Positions 19,520 to 28,877 of a stretch of 64,000 bases of DNA are shown here, one piece after another. A program made the position numbers and the translations under genes. Under the pieces are notes generated by a model. That model had not been told where the DNA came from. It saw nothing but the letters and a program-made list of their open reading frames with translations, and did not search any database. Within the stretch, counting starts at the first letter, position 1, and every line of letters starts with the position of its first letter. Source of the stretch: Clostridium saccharobutylicum DSM 13864 (GTDB lineage: Bacteria; Bacillota; Clostridia; Clostridiales; Clostridiaceae); contig NC_022571.1 of NCBI RefSeq assembly GCF_000473995.1, positions 849,501 through 913,500 of the forward strand, given 5' to 3'.

Positions 19520-21697
19520 GTGGATGTAATTCAACAAACCAACAGAACAATATTATTTGAGGAAATAAATCCAGAAAAATTAGACTTAATAAGTGTAATA
19601 GGTGATACAAGAGGGTTTAATAGCTTAAATGATGACAAAATAAAGGAAATTAACGAACTATTCTTAGTAAATAGTTTTGATGAATTTTTAGATAAATTCG
19701 CACCAGTTGTATATTCTTTCTATAATGCATCAAATCAAAAAGTAATGTATACGTTAAAAAAACCAGAAAATTTTCCAGATGAATTGATAACAGAAATTCC
19801 AATAAACAAATCTAATGACTTTTTAAAAATGTTATTTACTTTAATAGATACAAAAAGAGCTCAAGGAATAGCTAATGTAGATTTTAAATTTGAAAATTTA
19901 TTAGATATGATATCACCTAAAAAAGTGATGGATGATATAAGACAAACAAGAAAAGAAATTCAATATGCTTATAGCAAATATGAAGCTTTAGACGATGAAG
20001 ACCCAAGTAAACTTGATTTAGGGGACAAACTTAATGTTATGTTTGAAGAAGCAAGTTCAAATTATAATAACATAATGGCTATGTTACCTCTTGCAATTGA
20101 AGATATAAAAACAAGATTACTTCTTGGTGGAGAAGATAATAAAAATTTAAATGAACAATTTCAACTTGGAGTTTTGAGCATGGGGGAAAATGGAGAACTA
20201 AAAGTATTAGAAGCTCCAAAGACAGAAGAAACTTCCTTAATTGCAATAGATGATAAAGCTAATGTAGGTTTAATTGAAGCATTTGAAGATGATTATGATG
20301 ACGTTAATGAAGTTAAATCAGATTATATAAAAAGCTTAGTTGTAAGAACTTTTTGTCCTTTAGCATCGACTATGGAAAGTTCTATTGATTTAGACGTAGA
20401 AGTTAATAATTACAATACTTATTTAGACTTTTACAAGAGTTCTAAAGATGATTTCATAAAAACCGTAAAACCATTAATAGAAAAGATGCTAGGCGTAAAA
20501 ATGTTTTTTGATCAATACAAAACAAAAAGCAAAGGTATGAAACCAAGTTTGTTAGTCACTAATACAAAACTTAATAGATTAGTTAATTCTCAAAACATAC
20601 CAAGATTAAATACTTATTTAAGTTCAGTAAACGATAAAAATGATTTCGACAATACAATTTGGTTTGGAATAGTACCATCTGTAGAACTTGAAGTTCAAAC
20701 TAAAAATAAAGTTAGAAGAGAAAGATTTAAATCTAATAAACAAGTTGAAAATACTGAAAATACTTCTATGGAAGATTTAGCATTACTTTTAGATACTGTT
20801 AAGAAATATCGTATACAAATATTCTTTAGCTTTGAAACAAGAGAAGATACTACATTTAATCATGTAGCAACAGCTGGTGTTGATAAATTTATAGATAAAT
20901 GTGAATCATTATTACATAATTCATACAGTGAATTTGCAATACCATGTATACCTAATTTTACTGTTATTCCAAAAGAAAAATCAGGTGTAATATTGGATCA
21001 AAGAATGAAACTTTCAGAAAGTGGATCAGCAGAGTTATCTAAAGAAAAAGAAGATATTTTAAAACTTTGGATAGAAGGTGTCTATATTGGAAGTTCATAT
21101 ATAGCAGCAGGAATTGTAGCAGCATATCAATGTCCAGAGTATTTAAGAGAAAACTTTAAAGATATATATGGTGAATATCCAGGCGTTAGATTTGACATAG
21201 AATCTGGAGAAAATTCATTAAAAATTACAACAACGTTAGCAAAAGAAATATCTGGATTTACAAATGAAATTAAGAATTTAATAAATAAAAGAAATTTTGG
21301 ATTTGTATTTTCATCTGAAAATGCACAACTTCAAGGTAAAGATATAAAGCAAATAACTGTATATAAAGCAAGGAGCTTACAAGCTTCTGAAAATGATTTT
21401 GAATCAATATATAAAACATTAGTAACAACATATATAGAAAGAATATTAAGATTCTATACTAATGATTTTAAAGAAGATAATATTGTGAAATTCTTTAGCA
21501 ATAATCCATCAAGTGTAAAGAGTAAATGGATGGCTCATAAAGAATATACTAATGCCATTATTAGAGATGGTGATGATATTAATTTTGTAATAAATGAAAA
21601 GAATGGAACATGCAATATCGACTTAGTATTTAACGGAAATGTTAAGAACTTAGAAGTTGAAATTACGCGTAATGATGCACACAATGAAGTGGGTTAA
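19520..21697 (+). CDS. Contractile sheath-like protein (TssC/VipB-type, fused or divergent)
   Basis: 725 aa from GTG 19520 with AGAGGAGG 7 nt upstream. No signal or membrane segment. It has the size and layout of a large sheath subunit: an acidic helical N-terminal third, a central alpha/beta body (V-K-P-L-I-E-K-M-L-G onward), then LWIEGVYIGSSYIAAGIVAA and a C-terminal TYIERILRFYTNDF helix followed by a short beta hairpin. Two tube-like genes directly follow, as in other contractile systems. A single long gene replaces the usual TssB plus TssC pair. Identification rests on context and overall pattern, not on a diagnostic motif. Confidence 0.65.
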   Translation: MDVIQQTNRTILFEEINPEKLDLISVIGDTRGFNSLNDDKIKEINELFLVNSFDEFLDKFAPVVYSFYNASNQKVMYTLKKPENFPDELITEIPINKSNDFLKMLFTLIDTKRAQGIANVDFKFENLLDMISPKKVMDDIRQTRKEIQYAYSKYEALDDEDPSKLDLGDKLNVMFEEASSNYNNIMAMLPLAIEDIKTRLLLGGEDNKNLNEQFQLGVLSMGENGELKVLEAPKTEETSLIAIDDKANVGLIEAFEDDYDDVNEVKSDYIKSLVVRTFCPLASTMESSIDLDVEVNNYNTYLDFYKSSKDDFIKTVKPLIEKMLGVKMFFDQYKTKSKGMKPSLLVTNTKLNRLVNSQNIPRLNTYLSSVNDKNDFDNTIWFGIVPSVELEVQTKNKVRRERFKSNKQVENTENTSMEDLALLLDTVKKYRIQIFFSFETREDTTFNHVATAGVDKFIDKCESLLHNSYSEFAIPCIPNFTVIPKEKSGVILDQRMKLSESGSAELSKEKEDILKLWIEGVYIGSSYIAAGIVAAYQCPEYLRENFKDIYGEYPGVRFDIESGENSLKITTTLAKEISGFTNEIKNLINKRNFGFVFSSENAQLQGKDIKQITVYKARSLQASENDFESIYKTLVTTYIERILRFYTNDFKEDNIVKFFSNNPSSVKSKWMAHKEYTNAIIRDGDDINFVINEKNGTCNIDLVFNGNVKNLEVEITRNDAHNEVG

Positions 21698-21759
21698 TTA
21701 TAGTAGATGATTAAAAATCTATTTTAATTATAAATAATTAAATAAAAGGAGGACCATAA

Positions 21760-22185
21760 ATGGGATTTAGAGTAAAAGTTGAGGGTGCTGAAAGCATTAA
21801 TTTAAACATTGAAAGTATCGAAACTGTAGAATTCAAAACAGATACTCCAGATGATTCTAATGCACGTTCAACAGATTTAGGAACAACATTAATGGTTACT
21901 GGTAAAATTTTAACACCAGTAAATGGAGAGGCAGCAGATACTACAATTAAGTTAGCTCAATGGTCATTAGTACCAGCAGAAAAAGCTGATTGTTACAGAA
22001 AAGTGACTGTAGATGTTATTGCAGCATCTCAAGTAGTAAGACAATTTACATTACCTAATGCTTTTGTAGTTAACTATGAAGAAGAGTATGGCGATGTAGA
22101 AGGTGTAGGTACATTTAAATTGTATGTTAAACAAAAGAAGGATAAAACTGCCGATGTTAAATTTGAAGGCGGTTTCGCTCAATAA
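21760..22185 (+). CDS. Hcp-like tail-tube protein 1
   Basis: 141 aa of mostly beta structure with strong ribosome site AAAAGGAGG. The pattern resembles contractile-system tube subunits: N-terminal MGFRVKVEGAESINLNIES, a loop with TDTPDDSNARSTD, and the WSLVPAEKADCYRKVTVDV block. It would stack as rings inside the sheath. Expressed second in the operon, next to a close paralogue. The exact family cannot be fixed by eye. Confidence 0.65.
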   Translation: MGFRVKVEGAESINLNIESIETVEFKTDTPDDSNARSTDLGTTLMVTGKILTPVNGEAADTTIKLAQWSLVPAEKADCYRKVTVDVIAASQVVRQFTLPNAFVVNYEEEYGDVEGVGTFKLYVKQKKDKTADVKFEGGFAQ

Positions 22186-22209
22186 AATTAAAATAAGGAG
22201 GATTTAAAA

Positions 22210-22635
22210 ATGGGATTTAAAGTAAAAATTGAAGGCGCAGAAACAATAGATCTTAGTATCGAAAGTGTTCAAACTGTAAAGCTTACTACAGATACTCCAG
22301 AAGATTCAAATGCAAGATCAAAGGATGTAGGAAGTACAATGGTTATTTCAGGTAAGATCTTAACAGCAGTTGATGGAGATCCATTTGATAGTACAAGAAA
22401 AATGGGTACATGGTCATTAGTACCAGCAGAAAAAGCTGATTGTTATAGAAAAGTAACTTTAGAAGTAATTTCAGCAGATCAAGTTATAAGAAAAATAACT
22501 TATCCAAATGCATTTGTAGTAGATTACAAAGAAAACTTTGGAGATACTGAAGGTATAGGTACTTTTGAACTTGTTGTAAGACAAAAGAAAGACAAGCTAA
22601 GCACAGTTACAATAGAAGGCGGATATAGCGCTTAA
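22210..22635 (+). CDS. Hcp-like tail-tube protein 2
   Basis: 141 aa, the same length as and a clear paralogue of the preceding protein (shared TDTPEDSNARSKD and WSLVPAEKADCYRKVT blocks). Differences are concentrated on surface-like positions. Two equal-length tube proteins in tandem could form hetero-rings or distinct tube segments. Ribosome site AAGGAGG. After it comes a 335-nt gene-less stretch with large hairpins, so transcription may be lowered here to give high tube levels relative to later genes. Confidence 0.65.
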   Translation: MGFKVKIEGAETIDLSIESVQTVKLTTDTPEDSNARSKDVGSTMVISGKILTAVDGDPFDSTRKMGTWSLVPAEKADCYRKVTLEVISADQVIRKITYPNAFVVDYKENFGDTEGIGTFELVVRQKKDKLSTVTIEGGYSA

Positions 22636-22991
22636 TTGTAATTTAGACTTGTTGTTTATAAGTAACTAAAATAAGTAACATTATGTGTTCTGTTTTCTCT
22701 GGAATTTAGATGGGGGATTCTACTACAAGAAGTTGTACCTAAAATAATTTTTTAAAGACAAGCTTTGAAAAATTATTTTAGAAAGTTTAAAGGAAACTCG
22801 ACTCACGTTCGTTCGCTGAGTAAGTTCAATTTACCAGATCATAGATTTGGAATTTCACTTAAGAATCACTACAATCAAAATTTTAATGAAACACTCTACA
22901 TATAATGTTACTTATTTCTACTGTAGATAGTTATCTAACTTCTAGTAAATTTCAAACTGTAAACTGTTAATTGAATCAAGTGGGGGATAAA
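22636..22991. repeat. Gene-less stretch with nested inverted repeats
   Basis: An outer inverted repeat AAATAAGTAACATTAT/ATAATGTTACTTATTT brackets about 220 nt (roughly 22668 to 22920). Inside is a second hairpin CTAAAATAATTTTT/AAAAATTATTTTAG (about 22739-22785). No ORF. It could be a mobile-element remnant or an attenuator between the structural and the regulatory genes. Confidence 0.6.
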
Positions 22992-23432
22992 GTGAAGGAT
23001 TATTATAAGATATTAAACATATCTAAAAATGCAACTAATGATGAAATAAAAAAAGCATTTAGAAGTTTAGCAAAAAAATATCATCCAGATAGAAATCAAG
23101 ATGATAAAGAGTCTTTAAGGAAATTCCAAGAGGTAAATGAAGCTTATGAGATTTTAAGCAAGGAAGATTCAAGAAAAAAATATGACCAAGAAATATTTAA
23201 AGAAAATAATAAGAATAAAGAAGCAAATAAAAGAAATAGTCAATCAAATAATGATAATAAAAAATATCAAGATAAAGGTGAAAGTATAGAAAACTTAAAT
23301 AAATATTTTGAAAACTTTTTTGGATTTAGTGCTAATAACAATGATATTAACAAAGATAAATTAAAAAATGAAAAAAATCCAATAGATACAAGCAAAATGT
23401 TTGAAAGCTTTTTTAATATAAAAAGAAAGTAA
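22992..23432 (+). CDS. DnaJ-type J-domain protein
   Basis: 146 aa from GTG 22992, placed after a GTGGGGGAT ribosome site; a TTG at 22971 is upstream but less likely. Residues 1-65 are a full J domain with [20 protein letters not shown] and the essential HPD in K-K-Y-H-P-D-R-N-Q. The rest is an Asn/Lys-rich linker and a Gly-poor tail with NYFENFFGF-like aromatic repeats. There is no zinc domain or substrate-binding domain. It should stimulate an Hsp70; the Hsp70-like ATPase encoded at 29593 in the same cluster is the obvious partner. Confidence 0.85.
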   Translation: MKDYYKILNISKNATNDEIKKAFRSLAKKYHPDRNQDDKESLRKFQEVNEAYEILSKEDSRKKYDQEIFKENNKNKEANKRNSQSNNDNKKYQDKGESIENLNKYFENFFGFSANNNDINKDKLKNEKNPIDTSKMFESFFNIKRK

Positions 23433-23446
23433 TGGAGTGAGTTACT

Positions 23447-24016
23447 TTGAATGAAGAAAATAATGTAGAGTTCAATAATAAATTATTGCTAACAATGCAG
23501 TTAATCAATGTATGTATAGGAGTCATAATAGCGTTGATATGCGTAGTTGCTTATATCACAATAAAGTCAATTTATATAAGAGCATTAATTATAATCATTG
23601 CAATAAGTTTTGGAATAGTATGCTTTATTAACTTATATAAAAGACTTAACAAAAAAGAGATAGTTCAAGATGAAAGCAATATAAGAAAAATTCAGTTGAT
23701 TAATGAAGAAAATGAAATTATAAAAACATGGGATGTAGGAGATAAAATATCATTTATTATTGGTAAAAATTCAAAAGATAATGATGTATTTGTAGATTTG
23801 AACTGTTCTATATATTCAAGTTTTATAGAAGATAATCATGCAGTTTTAAATTATGCAGCAGGAAAATGGTATATAGAAGATCTATCAGAAGAAAGTGGAA
23901 TTACCATTAAAAAAAATGATGATGATATAAAGTATAGAATTGTAAAAGATGCCCCTTGTGAAATAAAAAAAGGTGACATTTTATTTATTTCTAAAGTTAA
24001 ACTTTTACTAAAATAA
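23447..24016 (+). CDS. Membrane-anchored FHA-domain protein
   Basis: 189 aa from TTG 23447, 14 nt after the DnaJ stop. Two membrane helices (about 12-37 and 41-60) are followed by a cytoplasmic FHA domain (about 95-189), with F-I-I-G-K-N ... D-V-F-V-D, the conserved N-H-A and the final WYIEDLSEESGI. FHA domains bind phosphothreonine. In T6SS the Fha protein triggers assembly when phosphorylated or bound. The membrane anchor could place the injection machine at the envelope. The canonical FHA Arg-x-x-x-S pattern is altered here (S-S-F-I-E-D-N-H). Confidence 0.75.
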   Translation: MNEENNVEFNNKLLLTMQLINVCIGVIIALICVVAYITIKSIYIRALIIIIAISFGIVCFINLYKRLNKKEIVQDESNIRKIQLINEENEIIKTWDVGDKISFIIGKNSKDNDVFVDLNCSIYSSFIEDNHAVLNYAAGKWYIEDLSEESGITIKKNDDDIKYRIVKDAPCEIKKGDILFISKVKLLLK

Positions 24017-24031
24017 AAAGGAGCGATGTAT

Positions 24032-24532
24032 ATGGGACTTATTAGATGCCCAAATGGACACATGTTTAGTGAAAGGCGTTATGGAACAATATGTCCATAT
24101 TGTAATATAGATACTTCTCAAAAAGAAAGACCAGAACCAATTCAAGAAAAATTTGATGTAGAAACTAATCTTTTATATCAAGAAATTGAACCAGTTTGTG
24201 GATGGTTGGTATGCATTGAAGGTACAAGAGTTGGCAAAGATTATAAAATAAAGAATGGAAAAAACTTTATAGGTAGAGCTGATGATATGGATATACAAAT
24301 AATAGGAGATAACGATATTGCAGCTAGAAATCATGCAATAGTTGTATATGATCCAAAGAAAAAGAATTATGTATTACTTCCAGGAGATTCTTCAGGAATT
24401 GCTTATTTAAATGAGGAGCCTGCTTATATGCCATCACAATTATCTGCTTATGATGTAATTGAACTTGGTAAAAGTAGATTTCTATTTGTACCATTCTGTG
24501 GAGAACATTTTGAATGGCAAGATAATGAGTAG
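24032..24532 (+). CDS. Zinc-ribbon plus FHA-domain protein
   Basis: 166 aa from ATG 24032, since ATG 24026 lies directly on the ribosome site AAAAAGGAG. The N-terminus has a zinc ribbon of the form C-P-N-G-H ... C-P-Y-C. An FHA domain follows (about 60-155) with FIGRADDMDIQI, AARNHAIVVYD and PGDSSGIAYLNEE. It is soluble and probably reads phosphothreonine on another cluster protein. Together with the previous gene it gives the system two FHA readers. Confidence 0.8.
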   Translation: MGLIRCPNGHMFSERRYGTICPYCNIDTSQKERPEPIQEKFDVETNLLYQEIEPVCGWLVCIEGTRVGKDYKIKNGKNFIGRADDMDIQIIGDNDIAARNHAIVVYDPKKKNYVLLPGDSSGIAYLNEEPAYMPSQLSAYDVIELGKSRFLFVPFCGEHFEWQDNE

Positions 24533-24543
24533 GTGCACAATAT

Positions 24544-25395
24544 ATGTTATATGTTAATAATTATTCAAGTTTAAATTTAATACTTTTACTCATATGTATA
24601 CTTATAATTCTTTTTATTATAAGAAGCTATTTATTAAAAAAATTAAATAAAAAAGATTTAAAAATAGCAAAAGATATAAGTATTGGCTATGAAGAAATTC
24701 AAGAAGACTATGGTGAAGTAGTAACCACATATAATGGGACTATTGCTGTTTTAGCAGATGGATTAGGTAAGAATGAGGCTGGAAGAATTTCAAGTATGAC
24801 AGCAGTTAAAACAATAATAAGGATGTTTAAAGAAGAGGGAAATAGAGAAAAGATTCAGTATTTTCTAAAAAAGGCTTTTAATAAAGCTAATCGTGAAATT
24901 ATAAAAAGAGTTGAAAGAGATAAAGGTGGAGCAAGCGTACTCTCTGTAATAATAACTGATAATTTATTAAATTATGCTTTAGTTGGAGATGTGATGCTTG
25001 CTATTTTTAGGAATAAAGAACTTGTTAGATTAAGTAAGGGACATTCAATAGGAGAAGTAGCACAAAAAGAATACTATAATGGTAAGATTCAAAAACCAGA
25101 AGCATTATATGCTATTAAAGAAAAAAAGCTTTTATATTATATTGGACAAGAATCATTCAAAAATGTAGAAATTTCGGAAAATCCAATTCAACTTAAAAAA
25201 AATGATATAGTGCTACTCATGACTAGAGGTGTATATGAAGGTCTACGATGGATAGAATTTGAGGAAATTTTAAGGAAGAAAAAATTTAATATTGATGAGA
25301 TGTGTGAAAATATAATGGAGAAAATTGAAAATAAAAATAATTGCAATAGCAGTATTATAATTATGAAATATTCTGGAAAGAAGAGGAACTGCTAA
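24544..25395 (+). CDS. PP2C-like membrane protein, metal site degenerate
   Basis: 283 aa. One N-terminal membrane helix (about 12-30) precedes a PP2C-fold domain: V-L-A-D-G-L-G-K-N-E-A-G, GGASVLSVIITD, NYALVGDVMLAIFR and L-L-M-T-R-G-V-Y-E-G. In active PP2C enzymes the last motif is S/T-D-G and a D-N follows near the end. Here the aspartates are replaced (TRG and C-N-S-S), so metal binding should be weakened or lost. It may be a regulatory pseudophosphatase paired with the FHA proteins. No kinase gene is in the window. Confidence 0.75.
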   Translation: MLYVNNYSSLNLILLLICILIILFIIRSYLLKKLNKKDLKIAKDISIGYEEIQEDYGEVVTTYNGTIAVLADGLGKNEAGRISSMTAVKTIIRMFKEEGNREKIQYFLKKAFNKANREIIKRVERDKGGASVLSVIITDNLLNYALVGDVMLAIFRNKELVRLSKGHSIGEVAQKEYYNGKIQKPEALYAIKEKKLLYYIGQESFKNVEISENPIQLKKNDIVLLMTRGVYEGLRWIEFEEILRKKKFNIDEMCENIMEKIENKNNCNSSIIIMKYSGKKRNC

Positions 25396-25411
25396 TGATA
25401 AAAAAATATAA

Positions 25412-25468
25412 GGTACATGAAAGAAAATAACAAGTCCAAAATGCCCTGATTATTTTTTTGAATGTACC
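25412..25468. mobile_element. Short TAA-flanked palindromic element, 57 bp
   Basis: Ends GGTACA and TGTACC, flanked by TAA on both sides (25409-25411 and 25469-25471). The inner part AAAATAACAAGTCC matches the 158-bp elements at 36058 and 48810. It is an internally deleted member of that family. Confidence 0.7.
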
Positions 25469-25499
25469 TAACTAATAAAACTAAGTTAGGGTGAATATA

Positions 25500-27362
25500 A
25501 TGAGGAAGCTAAACTCAAAATTTGAAACAAGTTTTATATCAGAAGAAGGAACCTATCTGCAAAATAAAGATTATTTTGCTTTTGTTGAACTGGATAATTA
25601 CGCATGTTATGTAATAGCAGATGGAATAGATAAAGATAAGGAATTAGAGAGTGCAAAAATAGCAGTAACAACTTTCATAAAAGATTTTACAGCAAGACCT
25701 ACAATGAATAAATTTATTTTGAGGAAATACTTAAAAAAAGTAAATGATGAACTCATAGCAAGTAGTAGAAATGTAAGATTAAAAGCATCGATGACAGTAG
25801 TTATAACCAACTATAGTAAATTAATTTATTCAGTAATTGGAAATACAAGATTTTATTATTTTAAAGATGGATACTTAAAACATAAAAGTAAAGATCAATC
25901 ACTGGCACAACAATTAGCAGATGATGAAATGATTCCTATTGATGCAATGGCAAAGCATGCTGAGAGGAATAATCTATCTTCATATTTAGGACAAAGTGAT
26001 TTTAGAAGACCATACATATCAAGTAAAATCAAACTTTTCGATGGAGATGTATTTACGCTTCTAACAAAAGGAATATGGGAAAACTGTGATGCTAAGGAAA
26101 TAGAAGATTCATTAGAAGGTGCAAAAGAACCTAAAGAAGTAATTGACAATGTTGAAGATATGATTTTATCGAGACAACATAAAGAAATAGATAACTATAC
26201 TTTAGCTATGACTTTTGTTGAAAAAGCATATCTAGATCCCAAAAGGAGCAAAAAAATAAAAATAGCTGTAATAGTTGCAATACTCTTACTCTTAATAACA
26301 CTAATAGGGGTAGGGGCATTTATAATATATAAACATAAAAAAGCTGATAATATTGCCACAATGAACAAAGATAAACAAGATGCGGAAGAATATATTCAAA
26401 ATGGAAATATTGAAAAAGCAAATGAAGAATATAAAAATGCTTTAGATATAGCTAAGAAGTACAAGCTTACTGATGATGAAAAAAATTTAGATGATGATTA
26501 TAAATATACAGGAATAATAATTGATGCTGATAAAGATTTAGAAGGAAAAAAATATCAGGATGCTTTAGATAAATATAATCGTGCATTAGAAAAAGCAGGA
26601 GATTCAGAAGATGTAGGAAGCGATTATATATCAAAGAAAATGGATATAGCTAAACAAGGCATAAAAGTTTCAGACTCATTAACACTAGGAGATAAGCAAA
26701 TGGATGATGGAGATTTAGATGGTGCGTTGCAAAATTATTTAGATGCTAAAGATCTAGCAGTGGAATGCAATCTAAAAGATGAAAAGAAAGAAGCTATGGA
26801 TAAAATTCAAAAGATTTATGATCAAAAAGCTGCTGATGCAAAACAACAAAAGGATGATGCAGATAAAGCAGCAGCAGACAAAAAGCAATCAGATGAAGAT
26901 GAGAAAAAGAAGCAAGAAGATGCAGCAAAAAAAGCAGAGGATAGCAAGAAAGCATCAGATGAAAGTGTAAATAAAGCTATAGATCTTAGAAAAAATGGGG
27001 ATCTAAAATATACAGCAGGTGATTATGTAAGTGCAAAAATGTACTATGAATTAGCTAAAGAAAAATTTGAGGAAGCAAATAATAATAGTTTAGCTGATGA
27101 ATTAGTAGATAAAATAGCTATTATGGATAAAAAAATAGGTGAAACTTCAGATAAAAAGACTGAAGCTGATAGATATAAAGAAGGAGCAGATAGCAAATAT
27201 GCATCTGGCGATAATACTTCAGCAAAAGTATTATACCTTTTAGCTAAAGATGCATACAGCAGTTTAGGAGACAATGATGGTTTATCACAAGTAACTGAAA
27301 AATTAAATGCTATAGATCAAGCTTCAGCATCAAATAAACAAGCTCAGCCTTCAGGCAAATAA
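25500..27362 (+). CDS. PP2C-like protein with membrane helix and TPR-like tail
   Basis: 620 aa from ATG 25500 (ribosome site AGGGTGA). Residues 1-250 are a PP2C fold: C-Y-V-I-A-D-G-I-D-K, KASMTVVITNYSK, S-V-I-G-N-T-R-F-Y-Y-F and D-N-Y-T-L-A-M-T-F. Two expected metal aspartates are changed (G-N instead of G-D, and T-K-G-I-W-E instead of S-D-G). A membrane helix (about 259-281) comes next. The last 330 residues hold about five TPR-like units of the form G-D-x-x-x-A-x-x-x-Y-x-x-A, split by a Lys/Asp/Ala coiled coil. The tail lies across the membrane from the PP2C part and may contact the envelope. Confidence 0.75.
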   Translation: MRKLNSKFETSFISEEGTYLQNKDYFAFVELDNYACYVIADGIDKDKELESAKIAVTTFIKDFTARPTMNKFILRKYLKKVNDELIASSRNVRLKASMTVVITNYSKLIYSVIGNTRFYYFKDGYLKHKSKDQSLAQQLADDEMIPIDAMAKHAERNNLSSYLGQSDFRRPYISSKIKLFDGDVFTLLTKGIWENCDAKEIEDSLEGAKEPKEVIDNVEDMILSRQHKEIDNYTLAMTFVEKAYLDPKRSKKIKIAVIVAILLLLITLIGVGAFIIYKHKKADNIATMNKDKQDAEEYIQNGNIEKANEEYKNALDIAKKYKLTDDEKNLDDDYKYTGIIIDADKDLEGKKYQDALDKYNRALEKAGDSEDVGSDYISKKMDIAKQGIKVSDSLTLGDKQMDDGDLDGALQNYLDAKDLAVECNLKDEKKEAMDKIQKIYDQKAADAKQQKDDADKAAADKKQSDEDEKKKQEDAAKKAEDSKKASDESVNKAIDLRKNGDLKYTAGDYVSAKMYYELAKEKFEEANNNSLADELVDKIAIMDKKIGETSDKKTEADRYKEGADSKYASGDNTSAKVLYLLAKDAYSSLGDNDGLSQVTEKLNAIDQASASNKQAQPSGK

Positions 27363-27602
27363 GGTACAACTAAGTTTTAGATTTAAGTGGTAGCTAGCCG
27401 AAATAGATGTGATGCTTTGGTTTCGGTTACTGAAAATTTTGAAGTAACACTACACAAAAGCATTACCTCTATTTCCAGTGTAGTACATATTTTGAAATAT
27501 AAGTCACATCAAACAAGGCAATAAGTCCAAAATGTAATGATGCAGAATAGGTTTGGCACAAGCAAACAATAATAAATTAGTATGATTGTCGTAGGTGAGA
27601 AA
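27363..27602. repeat. Gene-less stretch with decayed mobile-element remnants
   Basis: Starts with GGTACA directly behind the TAA stop of the previous gene. Near 27513-27560 it carries AAGTCCAAAATGTAATGATGC and ATAGGTTTGGCA-type pieces of the element family at 33664 and 36058. No gene is visible. Confidence 0.5.
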
Positions 27603-28877
27603 ATGGATGATAGAATTTATGAGAAATTAAATGAAATAAAAGATTTAAATGATAGATTGTTACTTAAGAAAATAATGAATGGTGTTTTTGAAGCTTTAGA
27701 AGAATATTCAAAAGATAGACTTAATGATATAGAAAAAAGAGTATTCAATGAGGTACCTTATATAAAAGAAAAATATAATATTTATTCAACAATAATTAAG
27801 AGAGATAGGTTAGATATAACTGATGATTTTTTATATCCTATGTTGAAAGAGGATTCAGAAGAAAAAATATATGATACATTAGAAATTTTAGAATCAATTA
27901 AAAATAAAAAAGAGAAAAATATGTTCAAGGTTTTTCTTAAATGTGATTATTTAAAATTTAAAGAATTCATAAATAAAGATTTTAATATAAAAGGTCGTAT
28001 AATAACAGATAAAAAAATTTATGAAGCTAATTTTAAAGTAGTGGAGAACAAACAGTACATTGATAAAGTAAGTAAATTATATAGAAGCTTTATAAAAAAT
28101 AATATTCCATGGACAACTATAAATAATCCATATATATATAAATTTGCTAATGTAGTTCTAACAGATGTTGAAGGTAATATTGAAAGAAATGAAAATATAA
28201 ATACAATTGACGTAGATTTTGGAGAATATGCAGAATATGTAGAGTATGACATGGTTCCTCTTTGGAATGTAAAGGAATTAAGCTTGAAATGCGGTGGATT
28301 TCCAGTACCATGCATAGATAAAGTGAGTTATGAACATGAGATTGAAATTGTAAAGGAAGGAACAAAAAATGGTTATTTAGTAGATGAAGAAAATAGCGAT
28401 TTTAATTATGTTACATTTACAAAGAAAACAGTAACAATATGTACAAGCATAGATGAAGCAATTGATTGGAAAGTATTGTGCGTTACAGATTTGCATAAAA
28501 ATAAAAAATACGAATATGAGCTTATGACTAATGAAGTAAAAGTAAACTTTACAAATAAATTAGCTTTTGAAAAGCCATATACAATAAAAACTAAAACAGA
28601 GCTTGCAAGACTAATAAATTCATATAAAGTTTCAAAGTATTTAATTTTTAATGAAGTTAAGCTTATAGAAGACTATCCAAAAGAATTTAAACAAACTTAT
28701 GAGGTAAATGATTTTATAATAGATGAAATAAGAGAGGAAAAGATAAAGAAATCTCTTGTTTTATATTTTGAACCAATAAATAAAGAAAATTATTTAAATA
28801 AAGATATTTTAAGTTTTTTAGTCTCAGAAATTCAACAGCTTTATCCAGAATATAAATGTGAAGGAAGATTAATATGA
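27603..28877 (+). CDS. Large baseplate-like protein of the injection cluster
   Basis: 424 aa from ATG 27603, preferred over ATG 27582 because AGGTG lies just upstream. A helical N-terminal 130 residues is followed by beta-rich parts with the pattern W-T-T-I-N-N-P-Y-I-Y-K and a V-P-L-W-N-V-K-E-L stretch. No membrane segment and no family that I recognise. Size, place after the sheath, tube and control genes, and 4-nt coupling to a shorter partner suggest a baseplate wedge pair (TssF/TssG or gpJ/gpI type). This is inferred from order only. Confidence 0.4.
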   Translation: MDDRIYEKLNEIKDLNDRLLLKKIMNGVFEALEEYSKDRLNDIEKRVFNEVPYIKEKYNIYSTIIKRDRLDITDDFLYPMLKEDSEEKIYDTLEILESIKNKKEKNMFKVFLKCDYLKFKEFINKDFNIKGRIITDKKIYEANFKVVENKQYIDKVSKLYRSFIKNNIPWTTINNPYIYKFANVVLTDVEGNIERNENINTIDVDFGEYAEYVEYDMVPLWNVKELSLKCGGFPVPCIDKVSYEHEIEIVKEGTKNGYLVDEENSDFNYVTFTKKTVTICTSIDEAIDWKVLCVTDLHKNKKYEYELMTNEVKVNFTNKLAFEKPYTIKTKTELARLINSYKVSKYLIFNEVKLIEDYPKEFKQTYEVNDFIIDEIREEKIKKSLVLYFEPINKENYLNKDILSFLVSEIQQLYPEYKCEGRLI

